From Hydnum rufescens UP504 (Eukaryota; Basidiomycota; Agaricomycetes; Cantharellales; Hydnaceae): a stretch of DNA of 28,648 bases. The stretch's first letter is position 1. Each line of letters opens with the position of its first letter. The stretch lies in assembly GCA_014904985.1 (NCBI GenBank), contig MU129052.1, positions 31,509 through 60,156 of the forward strand. The letters are read 5' to 3'. The translations under genes and the position numbers were made by a program. The notes under the pieces were generated by a model. The model ran no database searches. It had not been told where the DNA came from and saw nothing but the letters and a program-made list of their open reading frames with translations. Below, one piece after another: positions 8,500 through 18,689 of this stretch.

Positions 8500-9410
8500 G
8501 CTGCCTCAAAGAAATGACTTAGGACTGATGTCAATGAGCCAACCAGTCTGCCTCCACACCAACGATGAAATGATCTGTCTGGTACAGAATCTCCTCAGTT
8601 TCTTGCTGTCATGGGGGTGGGTGAACCATAATGATGAATTCTGTTGGATCTCCTGGTGGATGTGTCACAGTAGGATCGAAGCTGAGGGATCTCCTGTTGG
8701 CAAATCCAACAACTCAATGAGTGCTTCTGGTTCCTAAATAAAGTTCAGGGCATGATATTACTTGCAAATACAAGCATGTGTACTGAAATCAAGTTGAATG
8801 GCTTGCTGACAATGACCAAAGACCAACAACAGAACCATATCCTGGTCATGGTATTTTTGATTGTCACCCCGCATCTCACTTGGTGACACAGATCGTCTCT
8901 CATGACATGCTGCATGCTGCATATACACTTCCGCACATCCTAGGATGAATCATCAGTATCCCAGAGCATCCTCAGAATCCCAGAAGAATACTTGTGTCGT
9001 CTAATTCATCTATTCCATCCTCCCACTTGTATTCACATGAGAGAGCAATGTCCACCCATGATATAACCTTGTCATTGAGCCTGTCCTTGAGCAACAGATA
9101 GCCATCAGGCCTGGTCGCATTGTGACTCGCAGCTGATGTCAGTGCCCTTGATGGATTCTGGTCAAGATTCACTGAGCAATCCTTTGCAGTTGGCTTCCAG
9201 TTTGAGTTAGCAATTATCATGTCAACAATATTATCAAAGATGTGAGTCATTGGTTTAAACACTGTGCTTTCCCCACCAGATTGATCCATAAGCTTGTCAT
9301 TAAAGGCTTTCCATCAACCGGAAGCAGAAAGGGCACCATTAGGCATCAACTTGAGTGCATTCATAGTGGTACCCATATCAAAATCCACAATGCACAAAGT
9401 CGAAGGACTC
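8500..9410 (-). pseudogene. FunK1-type fungal protein kinase, N-terminal half, broken
   Basis: On the minus strand from about 9400 downwards the reading runs WKAFNDKLMDQSGG, VFKPMTHIFDNIV, RPDGYLLLKDR, ISWVDIALSCEYKWEDG and DELDD. After a frame change near 8940-8970 it continues QHVMRDDLCHQVRCGVTI, then RIWFCCWSLVIVSKPFNLI. This succession (a PDG block, W.DI....E.K.., a M.HIMR.D...R..FG.TI.. block, R.WF..RS...VS.PFN) is what I know from FunK1, the expanded kinase-like family of Agaricomycetes (Pfam Pkinase_fungal). The usual protein is ~600-900 residues with the catalytic region later; only the part before the catalytic loop is seen here, fading below 8745. Defects include a TGA near 9310 before WKAF, at least one frameshift, and loss of the C-terminal kinase lobe. 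FunK1 copies are commonly scattered in repeat-rich DNA. I am confident of the family but not of the exact limits. Confidence 0.8.
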
Positions 9411-11759
9411 AATTAAACCTCTTAGTAAACCTGAGGAGAGAACCATAGTGAAGTCGCACTCACCTCTACTTCACAAACCCGATATTGATCATACACATCC
9501 ATTGTTGTTTCTTCACACTGAGTGGCCCAAACCTGTTGTTACAATCCCTGGGAAAGTGGCTCCTGCCAGAGTAGTCTGACAACAGCATATCAATGAGTGA
9601 ACCCCTGAACAACTCAACACTGGCAATTGCTGGCATTTAAAACCATGCAAACATCGAGGTCACAAGAGTTCCCACCTGTGGATACAGAGCACGTAGGCAT
9701 GTAATAGATAGAATATATGAATATTTTCACTGAAACTGTTAGAATAGCCACAACAAGGCTCAATTGCATAGTAGATTCAGCGATCAGAATTCCCCAAAAC
9801 ATGCATATATTGGAGGAAGATGGGTAGAGTACATGGACTATTTATTACATTGAACACTCCTGCCATATTCTTGGTTTTTTTCTTTAGCTTGAACTGCTCC
9901 AAAAGAATGGCAACCCAGTTGGAGATCCAAAGACACCCCCAACAGGTTATCACATGCACAAGTAGAGATGCATAGAATGGATTGATAAAAGCATACAGTG
10001 TAAGAACTATTAGTATCTAGATGTATACCCATCAGTACATAGTGTTGGCTCAATATTTTGAGTAATGACACACCAGTGTGATGGACTCCCCCTAATGCCC
10101 ACAATGTGAGGACACTTTTGCTTGCACCAATGTCCTGTCCAGTACATTTTTGGACCTTTGCGGCATGCACAGAGCTTTCCCCACTTATTCAATTTCACTC
10201 ACTTGCAGTATGAGACAATGTAGGGGCAAGCTGTCTTTCTGCAATTATAAACGAGGACGCTCTTGTGGCACATGATCAGTCTACAGTGAAATTTGCAGTC
10301 AGATTTATCTTGTCTCTATGAGCAGAATTGGAAGAAAGGGGCATGCAGGGTGTGTTTTCGGTCAATGAGAGCATGGGTCAATATAAAATGGTTTAGTCCC
10401 AAGTTCAGAATTTGCAGTGATAACAACAACAATTATCAGGAGGCTCTCAAACTAAGCCTTCACTCACTCACTCCTATATGCAACCCACCTCATCTGCTTG
10501 TCCATTCCTCTCATAGAATCTGCCTCACTCTCATTGCACTCCAGACAATCAGGTACTAAAGGAACTGCTCGACATAGTGGGTGTATCACACCTTCTGTAT
10601 TCATACAACTGTGGGAACTACAAGTTATGCAATCATTATATTTCTCATCCACAGCAATTTCATCTCAGTGATAGATGGAGAGATTTTCACCCCAGACAGT
10701 GAATACAATGGTACTGCAGTTATTACCTTCCAGCTGAAACAGTCCAATGATGAAGACTTGGAGCAAGGACTCAAGTCCATCTTGAAATGCATCCCATAGT
10801 TGCCCTGGAGGGCCCCAAAGACCACAATGACACACTCAGTCATGTGTCTCAGCATTTCCCAATAGAAACAGTAATGAGCAGAGTGCCATTGAGACTTTGG
10901 CGACATCCACACAGGTTTCAGGTAATTCCTTGACCACACTCACCCTACTCCAGGACCAACTCTGATGCTAAGTGTTCAGCATCTGCACCATCGGCAAACA
11001 TTTGACCTCACTCTGCCTCTCTATTGGACGTGGAAGAGGAAATCTGATATGCTGAAGTGGCTGCTGCTACCCCAATCCTTTGGTTCTTGTTGGGGCAATG
11101 GTCAAGCCCACCCAGATCAACCTGCTGTTAGCAAGCTGGCCCAGGATATTGCAGTCTGCTAAAGGGAGTGTTCTGGGAGAGTCCATGAGGCTTTTCCCTG
11201 CTCATGGTCCCTACATTTGTGGCAGTCTTGCACCTACTGAAATTGAAATTGAATATTTGATTTAATTTGTTTCCCAATGTTGCCCAAAGTCCTCAATGAA
11301 CAGTAACAGCCATGCATGGTCTCTTAGACTTGGGACAGAACCAAGTATAGAAGTGTATGGTCTCAGTGTTGCTTTTGGAGAGGGGATGGGAAATGCAGGG
11401 GAGATAACCATGAATATAGTGAGGAATAGAGGACTGAGGGGAGGGACAGGAAAGCAAAACATACCATGAGGGGACAAATATATATCCCAGCAAGAGACAG
11501 AGAAAATAAACATCTGGGGGATCACAACAATGGTAAAGAAGAAAATACAGCAGGAAAACCACAAAGAATCTGGAGAAATTGGTGATAACAAAGAAGGAGA
11601 CACACTAAGTCAGCCAGAACTGCAGAGAATGAGAAAAAATGGGGTTGGATGATCATGATTTTGGCATCTACTGGGAACACACCAAACACAGCAGGAAAGT
11701 ACAGATTATGTTGATAAGAGGGAGGCAACAAATAATAAACTTAGGGCAAATATGAACCA
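9411..11759. other. 2.3 kb with no recognised gene; unassigned minus-strand ORFs
   Basis: Minus-strand ORFs at 9838-10170 (110 codons) and 10625-10939 (104 codons) read in a somewhat protein-like way (LWALGGVHHTGVSLLKIL; HFKMDLSPCSKSSSLDCF), but I recognise neither and they have no continuous partner exons. From 11262 to 11740 the plus strand is purine-rich, giving long hydrophobic shadow ORFs on minus that I discount. The drop in CG dinucleotides begins at about 10.4 kb inside this stretch. Confidence 0.3.
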
Positions 11760-12580
11760 TCATGGTGGGGGACACTGAGTCAGCTGGCGTGCACATGATT
11801 GGTAGTGGTGAGGAGTGCCAATACCCCACTCTAAAGCTCCAGTAGGGAATGCCAAGTTGGCCAGCATGCACATGATTGGTAGCAGGGACAAGTACCAATC
11901 TCCAACTCTAAAGCCCTGGTAGGGAATGCCAAGTCAGCCAGCATGCACAGGATTGGTAGCAGGAACAAGCACTAATGTCTGACTCTAAAGCCCTGGTAGG
12001 GGACCCTGAGTCCATGCACATGATGCATAGTGGTGACAAGCATGAATCTCTGACTCTAAAACTGGGGTAAGGGATGCCGACTCGGCTTGCATGCACATGA
12101 TTGGTAGTGGCAACAAGTGCTAATGCCTGACTCTAAAGCCCTGGTAGAGGACCCTGAGTCCATGCACATGATTGGTAGTGACAACAAGCAACAATCTCTG
12201 ACTCTAAAGCTGTGGTAAGCAATGCCGACTTGGCCTGCATACACATGACTGGTAGTGGCAACAAGCACTGATCCCAAACTCTAAAGCCCAGGTAGGGGAC
12301 ACTGACTTGGCTTGCATGCACATGATTGGTAGTGGCAAAAGCACCAATCTCCAACTCTAAAGCTGTGGTAAGTGACACCAACTCAGCCTGCATGCACATG
12401 ACTGGTAGCAGCAACAAGCACTAATCCCCAACTCTAAAGCCCAGGTAGGAGATACTGACTCAGCTTGCATGCACATGATTGATAGTGGTGACAAACACCA
12501 ATCTCTGACTCTAAAGCTGTGGTAGGGGATGCCAAGTTGGCCACCATGCATGTGATGACAACAGACTGACATAGAGCTTT
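11760..12580 (+). repeat. 77-bp satellite, about 10.5 copies
   Basis: The word ACTCTAAAG (its third A lost in the fourth copy's variant) marks units starting at 11828, 11905, 11982, 12053, 12130, 12201, 12278, 12354, 12431 and 12508, plus a partial unit before the first. Spacings are 77, 77, 71, 77, 71, 77, 76, 77, 77. Units share GGTAG(G), a CATGCACATGATTGGTAGTGG block and CAAGCAC.AAT. The two 71-bp units (starting 11982 and 12130) share the same 6-base loss (GAGTCCATGCACATG). From 12130 on, units beginning GCCC(T/A)GGTAG and GCTGTGGTA(A/G)G alternate, so a ~150-bp dimer is the higher-order unit. The period is not a multiple of three and no continuous ORF crosses the array, so it is non-coding satellite DNA. 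Confidence 0.9.
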
Positions 12581-13161
12581 ACTCAAACAGAATTAGGTCC
12601 TACTTTCAGCACAGATCCTATCCAGTGGAATGATCATGTTTCACTGACCACATGAGGTTATACGTTGAGAGTTTCTAAAAGAAATTCAATGGACCAGCTG
12701 AGGTCAGAACTGATGAGTGACCATATTGTCACATGCCACAGCAATTTCTGATCGAAACTGTAACTGCAAGGGGACAAGGACAGATTAGGGAGAATCCACA
12801 TTCAGCAGCTACAGTAATTCAGAGATGCACACAATGTCCACATAAGCCTGCATGAAATTGTTGCAAACAACAAGGCACCTGAATACAGGAGGTGCTTCAA
12901 GGTTGCAAGTGCTAGAAACATTGACAAGATCATGTGAAACAGTTGACCATGGGGAGAAAGAGAAGAGAGATATCTGGTGACTCTGGCAATTGTCCACTCA
13001 GCACCTTGAAGTCCCACAGAAAGGGAAGGGAGTACAGAATGTGAGAACAAGGCAGTGAGGATTTATCCAAGCCAAAGAAAGGACATGGTACACAAACAAA
13101 TAGTTCAAGGTAGACATGGAATAGAAAAGGAGGGCATAGAACACAAAACAGGATCAAGCCA
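12581..13161. other. Intergenic, nothing recognised
   Basis: Shadow ORFs on minus only. No repeats or RNA genes were seen. Confidence 0.4.
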
Positions 13162-14689
13162 TCACCTGAGAAATTCTGACTGGGGCATGATCCAACATGC
13201 AGCAGAACATGCAAATTCCTGAGCAAGTGCAATGGGACTGTGTGTGCCAGATAGTCTTGTAGAGATCAATGTCAGAGAATGCACTATGGACAACCTGGGG
13301 GAAGAAGCTTCAGTAGCAAAAACAAAGAAAGGAGAGATGGGACAGACAGTGTTCTCAAGATGCTGAACAGGACTGATGTCAAGCAAGGGGTCACCATCAG
13401 CTAGAATGTGAAGACAGGAGCTGGGGCCATAGTGGGGGTGGTCGGGAGACTTGGACCCGGAAGGGGTGAATTCTGGGAAAAGGGGACTGGGGTGACAGTG
13501 AGGAGCACCAGGAAGTGCATTAACAACACCATGAATTGGGTGGGGAACTTGATCGAGCCATTCAAGAAACATGGTACATGTAGAAAGTCCACTCTCATCA
13601 ATGATGATGATCTTGGCCACAGACTGTGGAATTGACTGTGGGAGCCAATTTAGGAGGACAGTTGTCCAGTCAACATCAGGGTCGAGTGGAGATGAAAAAT
13701 ATGGGGTATAGATATGGAGCTGCTCAAGTTGTTCCAGCACAGGAAACTGGGGAGACTAATCAGGATGCATAGTTGAAGAAGGAAGAGAGGAGAGAACACA
13801 CCTTCTCCCCAATGCTAACCAAGGCATCCAAGGCTGACCATGCTCCAGGCCACTCAGTGAGGATCAAATTGATCTGACACACAGCATGACTAGCATGCTG
13901 AATAATGTCAAGGGCAACCAAGAGGGTGGAGTCCAAGATGATAGAAAAGTCAAGATGGTGGAGGGTATCAGGAAGAGGAGGGAAGACACCACATCTGAAC
14001 CCATGGTGAGCATAATTGACCCCAACCAATTGAAGACTGCAGAGCTGAACAGCTGCTGTCAGAAAATTGTTCCAGCTCTGAATGAAGGGGAGAGGAAGAG
14101 GTCCAGGCTGAATTTCTTCATCCTCCACATATAGATGGTGCAGGGAGAGTGTAGTGCCTTCACTAACAGAAAGCATGGAAGTGTGGAAGAGTTCAAGGGT
14201 GTCAAGGCATGGAAATATGTCAAGAGGAGGGAATGTAAAGTGAGAAGGAGCATGGATGATTTGGAGATGGGTGAGGCCAACAAGGGAAGGAGATCACAAC
14301 ACACAGTGGAGAATCTGGAAGATGCAACTGGTGGACTTGGGCAAGGAGTGTGGGTTGAACACGAGATGAAATGAGCAGATCAAGCATGCATGATCATGCC
14401 GAAAGAGACATTCGAGAGATGGTAGAGTCAAGAGGCACTCATGACTCTGGTCAATCCATACAACAACATCAAGAGGGAATGATGTGAGGTGCTGGGCTGG
14501 AATGGGATGAGTCCATGCATTGAGGAAGACAGCATGAATGAGAGAGGGGGTGCTGAGGATAAGTTGGTTCCACCAAGAGCACACACAATGGAGATAAAAG
14601 GCAACACGCATGCATAGGAGGATAGTAATGTCACATAGGACATAATGGAGAATGAGAATAATGAGTTCATCAGGAAGGGTGTGAAGCAT
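13162..14689 (-). pseudogene. F-box protein (F-box/LRR type), one intron, in-frame stop
   Basis: The minus-strand ATG at 14689 gives MLHTLPDELIILILHYVL, then CSWWNQLILSTPSLI. This matches the F-box pattern of fungi (LP.E.I..I....C.....R.....W...ILSTP.LW), the segment that binds Skp1 in SCF ubiquitin ligases. After it come leucine-rich stretches (SLVGLTHLQIIHAP, FPCLDTLELFHTS, QLCSLQLVGVNYAHHGF, LPDTLHHLDFSI) typical of the LRR-like substrate region. A 55-nt intron is predicted at 13801-13747 (GTGTGT...CCCCAG); joining the exons keeps the frame (IGEK then FPVLEQLEQLHIYTPYF). The only stop before the final one is TGA at 14296-14294, from a likely CGA. The product would be roughly 490 residues. 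It is probably a recently silenced member of a large family; the F-box call is good, the substrate is unknown. Confidence 0.65.
13747..13801 (-). other. Predicted 55-nt intron in the F-box gene
   Basis: Donor GTGTGT, acceptor GTCTCCCCAG, phase 0. Removing it joins the two open frames without a stop, and its length is normal for Agaricomycete introns. Confidence 0.65.
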
Positions 14690-14734
14690 GGCAAGATGAT
14701 AGGAACAGGAGGTGGCATGCTGGCATCACAAAGT

Positions 14735-15286
14735 ATGAAGGTTGAGGGTGAGATCATCTACATGGTGCAAAAGAGAAGTAGACCAGTCAGTAAAGACAAC
14801 AGTACCATCACATAACTCAACCAGTGGGAGACCCCCAAGGTTTGCAAGGGGAAGGTTCACACCCTCCTTGACAACCTTATCAGCTATGTGCTTGTATTAG
14901 TAGTTAGCTCAGAGCTGCATCACAAATACAGTACACATACCAGCCCAAGGGACATTGCAAGGTGGAGTGTCAGAATCAAAGGCTTGGAGCAGACTTTTCA
15001 ATTCTCTCAAAGAGAGAGTCCAATTAGTTGCCACATTAGACAGGGGCCAAGTGTCATTTGGATAGTCCACAATACACCAATGCCAGGCATAGAGTTGATT
15101 GAGGAGATGTGGATAGGATGGTTTCACCCAATGATCTTGTGTGTCACTGCAAGCATTGGACATACTCCACATATTCACTAGGAACATGGAAATGTTCTCA
15201 CATTGGTCCCTTTGAACCATGGTCCACCAGTGCTTAGATGGCAGGGCCTCTGCTGCTTCACAGTGTTGCATATCTTCCATCTCCAC
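14735..15286 (-). pseudogene. Uncharacterised fungal protein fragment, two exons
   Basis: ATG at 15286 on minus opens MEMEDMQHCEAAEALPSKHW and runs to NVPWA. A 57-nt intron (14940-14884: GTATGT, branch TACTAAT, acceptor CACATAG) then leads to an exon reading DKVVKEGVNLPLANLGGLP, VELCDGTVVFTDWS and LLHHVDDLTLNLHTL, ending at a TGA. The sentence-like LPLVELCDGTVVF resembles a block I have seen in uncharacterised, dispersed Agaricomycete proteins, but I cannot name the family. It shares strand and frame with the F-box gene immediately downstream, so a single longer gene is possible; the TGA after LHTL would again fit a decayed CGA. Confidence 0.45.
14884..14940 (-). other. Predicted 57-nt intron
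   Basis: Donor GTATGT, a strong branch-point match TACTAAT and acceptor CACATAG. The length is a multiple of three, so the flanking frame is unchanged, and the only stops between the exons lie inside it. Confidence 0.6.
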
Positions 15287-15562
15287 ACTAAATCAATTCA
15301 TTGATGAGTTACAACTGATCTATGGAAATCCTAGATAAAACTTATGCTAGACCACCAGCCAAGGTATTCATATACTCCTGGGTGTGTGGGTGTTTTTCAC
15401 TGAAGAGCTTGTGACTCAACTTGCTTGGGTGGACAACAGCATTTGCTTTGGTAGCTTCAACATCACCAAGGGAGATGTTGACAACAAATGAAACTGTAAA
15501 GATGCCAAGGTTGAATAAGTTTAAAGTAGCCTAACATGATAAAGTGATCTGTTAAAACAACA

Positions 15563-16193
15563 TCAGCAATGGTAGTAATGATCACCCACCTCCTCTCCAA
15601 GGCATGATTGAATCTTCAGCATCTGTTTCATATGCCCACCAGTAAGGTGTGTACTGGCTACCTCTTTATCAAGGAGGTATTGGTCATGCCATGCAATTAA
15701 CTCTGACTCTTGCTTAGTCTGTGCTTCAGGGTCTAAGGCCTTGCCTTCAGATTTCCAAGCTTCAAATACTGCCTTCACTGTTTCCTTATACACATCAGCA
15801 GCCACTGAAAACAATATCAATACTTGGCATCTATAATATGCTATGTGAGCCTGGCTTACTGTCAGGATCTCTAGCTTCCAGTGCAGTGTGTTGTGACTGG
15901 AATGCATTCCAGACTTGGGATGATTTCTCTGATTATCAATTAAGACCCATAGCATGCCAGACTCCATCAAGGCCCCCCAAGTGGAGCTCAGAATCCATGT
16001 GCTCCACTATCACCATGATGTTCTCTTTGGCTTCAGCTACAACCTCAAGAGCATTGTTGTGGAGGCACCCTGCCTTGCAGTGCTTGGGTTTTGGTACAGT
16101 AGATCCATATGCCAAAACATCAGTGGGAGGGAGTCTATGGGCTAGGCCAGAGGAGGGGTCTTGAGGGGTTGGAAGGTTGTTGGGGTCAAGCAC
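15563..16193 (-). pseudogene. Unrecognised helical protein fragments
   Basis: Two minus-strand pieces in different frames read coherently: 16193 to about 15940 (NNALEVVAEAKENIMVIVEH, LHLGGLDGVWHAMGLN) and about 15800 to 15563 (VAADVYKETVKAVFEAWKS, EAQTKQESELIAWHDQYLL). The composition suggests amphipathic helices. A frameshift or short intron near 15940 would connect them. The family is unknown. The whole segment contains no CG dinucleotide. Confidence 0.35.
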
Positions 16194-16412
16194 AGGGAAT
16201 CAATACCAAAACCAGATGCCAGATGGCTGAAAGGCCTTCATACTGAAACATGAGTGCCATTACTACAAGGGATATCAGTGATGAAATCCAAGTTGATGTT
16301 GCTGTCATGAGGGAACTGCAGATGATATGTGAGAACTTATCCATATAAGTAGAGATGGCTGTTATTGTACCTGTACATCATGGACCTCAAAGGCATCCCA
16401 CCAGCACTGAAT
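16194..16412. other. Intergenic, nothing recognised
   Basis: Low CpG, no ORF of interest. It ends at the target-site duplication of the LTR. Confidence 0.4.
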
Positions 16413-16417
16413 GAAAA

Positions 16418-16792
16418 TGTTACAAGTCATACTCATAACCTCTTACATAACCTCATCATGTGACCATTATCCTCATGCCATGTATCTGGCCACATATCCA
16501 CCTCCACCCTTTCTTAGTAATCCTCCCTTAATCTACTAGTATATAAGTAGATAGTCTGATTCAATCTTAGATTGAGAATATATGTCATTTAATTGACTGT
16601 TCTCATCTCACAATCCTTCTCATCTCATATCAGGCTCCTTGAGAATTCAGTCCTTCCACTCCCCACATACTTGTCTTCCATGACATTATGTAACCCTTGT
16701 GCTGTGACTCCACTCATCAATTATATTAAGGGGCTTCCACCATATTTGTTAGATTACATAATCCCTTCCATGACTATGTACAACCCTTAACA
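16418..16792 (+). mobile_element. Solo LTR, plus orientation, 375 bp, with 5-bp TSD
   Basis: The segment starts TGTTACAAGT and ends CAACCCTTAACA, so it has TG...CA ends and a short TGTTA/TAACA inverted terminus. It is flanked by GAAAA on both sides (16413-16417 and 16793-16797), a perfect 5-bp target duplication as made by Ty3/gypsy (and copia) integrases. TATATAAG at 16540-16547 is a likely TATA box, with AT-rich palindromes (ACATTATGTAA, GATTACATAATC) downstream of it. A second copy of the same family lies inverted at 16973-17361. No internal region adjoins, so this is a solo LTR left by LTR-LTR recombination. Confidence 0.85.
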
Positions 16793-16972
16793 GAAAAGAC
16801 TGACCCATTGCATTACAAACAGGTTGTCCTTGTGAGCTCAATGCATGATAAATTCTTCCATGATCCAGAGGATCTCAAGCACCCACATGCCAGAATACAA
16901 CCACCAGTCCACTGTAGATCCCAGCATCACACACAATGTCCTACAGATGTGGGAGTCCTCTTCCCTGTGGGA
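16793..16972. other. Spacer between two inverted LTRs
   Basis: 180 bp with no ORF or repeat recognised. It carries the right-hand GAAAA duplication at its left edge. Confidence 0.5.
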
Positions 16973-17361
16973 TGTTAAGGGTTGTTCCTAGTATGGGGGT
17001 GTGATTATGTAATCAGGCTGAGTAGGAACAGGAAGCCCCTAAGATGATTGATGATGAGATGCATGAAGTGCAAGGATTATGTAATGTCACAGAAGATGAG
17101 AACACAGAGATGTGAAGCAGAATGGACTAAATTCTCAGGAAACTTGAGACTTGAGAGGAATTGATGAGAAGAGAGTCAATCAATAGTCATATATTCTTGA
17201 TCTTCTAAGGAGGAGGAGGGATCTACTTATATACCATTAGACTAAGGAATTACTAAGGAAGGTGAGGTGGTATGATATATGGTATGATATGTGGTGGTGG
17301 CGAAACAAGAGGGAGTCACATGATGAGATTATGTAAGAGGTCAAGAGTACAACTTGTGACA
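16973..17361 (-). mobile_element. Solo LTR, minus orientation, 389 bp, same family
   Basis: On the minus strand it starts TGTCACAAGTTGTACTC at 17361 and ends ACAACCCTTAACA at 16973, matching the ends of the LTR at 16418. Between them the two copies align along their length (the CTCTTACATAA.CTCATCATGTGA block, the TATATAAGTAGAT block, the GAGAATTCAGTCC-like block and the GATTACATAATC block). The TATA box is at 17232-17225. Flanks are TGGGA and CTGGA, not a convincing duplication, so its TSD has decayed or it was rearranged. Being inverted relative to the first copy, the two cannot be the LTRs of one element. Confidence 0.8.
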
Positions 17362-17421
17362 CTGGAGAAACTGTACCCTGTACAATCCAAGACACCACTG
17401 GATATAACAGGTGGAAGAACC

Positions 17422-17744
17422 TTTGAGGATCTGTGGACATTTGATGGTGTGGGTGCATTGGATGGCATGAGGCCCTTGATGATATGGGAACATTTGATGA
17501 TGCAGGGATGTTTGATAACATGGGGACATTTGATGATGCAGAGACATTTGATGATGTGGGGATGTTTGATGATGTGGGGATGTTTGATGATGTGGGGATG
17601 TTTGATGATGCAGGGATGTTTGATGATGCAGGGATGTTTGATGATGCAGGGACATTTGATGATGTGGGGATGTTTGATGATGCAGGGATGTTTGATGATG
17701 CAGGGACATTTGATGATGGGGAGACATTCAAGGATGCAGAATCA
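17422..17744 (+). repeat. 18-bp minisatellite, about 18 copies
   Basis: The consensus is TTTGATGATG(CA/TG)GGGA(TG/CA), perfectly in phase from 17422 to about 17744. The central units (17548-17708) are nearly identical and the outer ones diverged. Because 18 is a multiple of three the array is open in several frames on both strands (G-M-F-D-D-A and S-S-N-I-P-A type repeats), so the long ORFs here are a by-product. The variable positions alternate CA and TG, the two products of a methylated CG. Confidence 0.9.
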
Positions 17745-17826
17745 CTCAAGGGCCCAGGGATGTTGGATAGTGTGGCAGTGTCAGAGAAGGAGATGCATCA
17801 GATGCCACAATAGGGACACTACTTTG

Positions 17827-17873
17827 GACCTCTTAGGTTGGTTTCCACTACACAGGAAGGGACCTAAGAGGTC
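17827..17873 (+). repeat. Palindromic module, copy A
   Basis: The 12-bp arms GACCTCTTAGGT (17827-17838) and ACCTAAGAGGTC (17862-17873) are perfectly complementary around a 23-base centre containing ACTACACAGGAAGG. The centre is shared with copies B (19450-19498, opposite orientation) and C (25820-25864). Confidence 0.8.
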
Positions 17874-18194
17874 TCAGACTGCTAAGTAACTGCAATTTCA
17901 ACATTCAACAGAGGCTGCTCACAGGGTCTGACCCTAGGGTAGCTCATGGAGCCTCATTTTATTGTCCATTGGAGCTCCTGGCTTCATGTATAGAAGCTCC
18001 TGCACTGCAGCAATCTGTTTATTGCAGCTGCTTTAAGGCAGTATTGGACCTGCTCACAGGCTGTTAATACTATTGTAGCTGCCCTGGAACTCCAAGAATC
18101 AGAGCTGCTCATCTTCCTGTAGCTGCTGTTAATGGCCCAAGGAGCAGCTCCTCTTGCAGCAGCTACTATTTTTGATATCTTGAGCTGCTTGTTG

Positions 18195-18460
18195 AGGGTT
18201 CGAGACTGTTGGGGGGTTAGGGTTAGGGTCGGAGTGGACATGGTACAGGTTGGGAATGTCCCCCCCCCACTGCAGCTGCTTGTCCCACAGCAGCTACATG
18301 TTGGGGACTGTTGGGGGTTAGGGTTGGGGTTGGGGTTGTTGAGTGTTGGAGTTCACATGGTACAGGTTGAGAATGTCTACCCCCATGTCTAGTAGTATAG
18401 TTCATGGTTGGGGATGTTAGGGTTGGGTTAGGGTTGGAATTGGCTGAGTGTATGTCTACC
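18195..18460 (+). repeat. Three ~100-bp units with telomere-like (TTAGGG) motifs
   Basis: GACTGTTGGGGG(G)TTAGGGTTAGGG-type segments start near 18205 and 18307, and a weaker GGGGATGTTAGGGTTGGGTTAGGG starts near 18410. They are followed by GTTGG..TTCACATGGTACAGGTTGAGAATGT(C)TACCCC-like sequence. The TTAGGG words begin at 18217, 18318 and 18417/18428, about 100 apart. TTAGGG is the telomere repeat of most filamentous fungi, but the runs here are only two or three units long, degenerate (TTGGGG variants) and part of a longer tandem unit. Confidence 0.7.
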
Positions 18461-18527
18461 CCTGTTTGGGACTACTGACTAATCACCCTTACATGTGCTG
18501 CTGTAAGTATGACTAGTCACCAGAAAT

Positions 18528-18612
18528 GTTCCAACAGCAGGATTTGAAGCTGTGACCTCATTGTAGGGCCTGGGACTTTGGCAGTTTAGGCCACTGGACC
18601 TTCAACCACCTC
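18528..18612 (-). repeat. tRNA-derived (SINE-like) sequence
   Basis: On the minus strand an A-box-like GGTCCAGTGGCCTAAAC is followed 40 bases later by a B-box-like GCTTCAAATCC (18550-18540). This is the spacing of the internal RNA polymerase III promoter of tRNA genes. The arms do not fold into a clean cloverleaf, so it is a decayed tRNA-derived repeat rather than a working tRNA. It lies between two tandem arrays inside the 17824-19500 element. Confidence 0.5.
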
Positions 18613-18689
18613 CCACCCACCCATGTTTTTTTGTACTACAAGTAGGTGCACTCAAGCATAAGGTGGATCAGCTAGTTATGAAGTAGATT

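Noticed and set aside
11262..11740. Hydrophobic minus-strand ORFs (113 and 89 codons)
   Set aside because: They are the complement of a purine-rich tract and show no start context, domain or conserved motif.
11760..12580. CRISPR-like repeat spacing
   Set aside because: Whole units repeat with no unique spacers, and the host is eukaryotic.
16418..17361. A complete LTR retrotransposon between the two LTRs
   Set aside because: The LTRs are in opposite orientation and only 180 bp apart, with no internal coding sequence.
17272..17889. 205-codon plus ORF and 170-codon minus ORF over the 18-bp repeat
   Set aside because: They are open because the repeat period is a multiple of three and lacks stops; they end at the array edges and no flanking coding signal exists.
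18186..18200. GGGTTCGAGACT as a tRNA B box
   Set aside because: No A box at the right distance and no foldable arms; it is part of the ~100-bp tandem unit.
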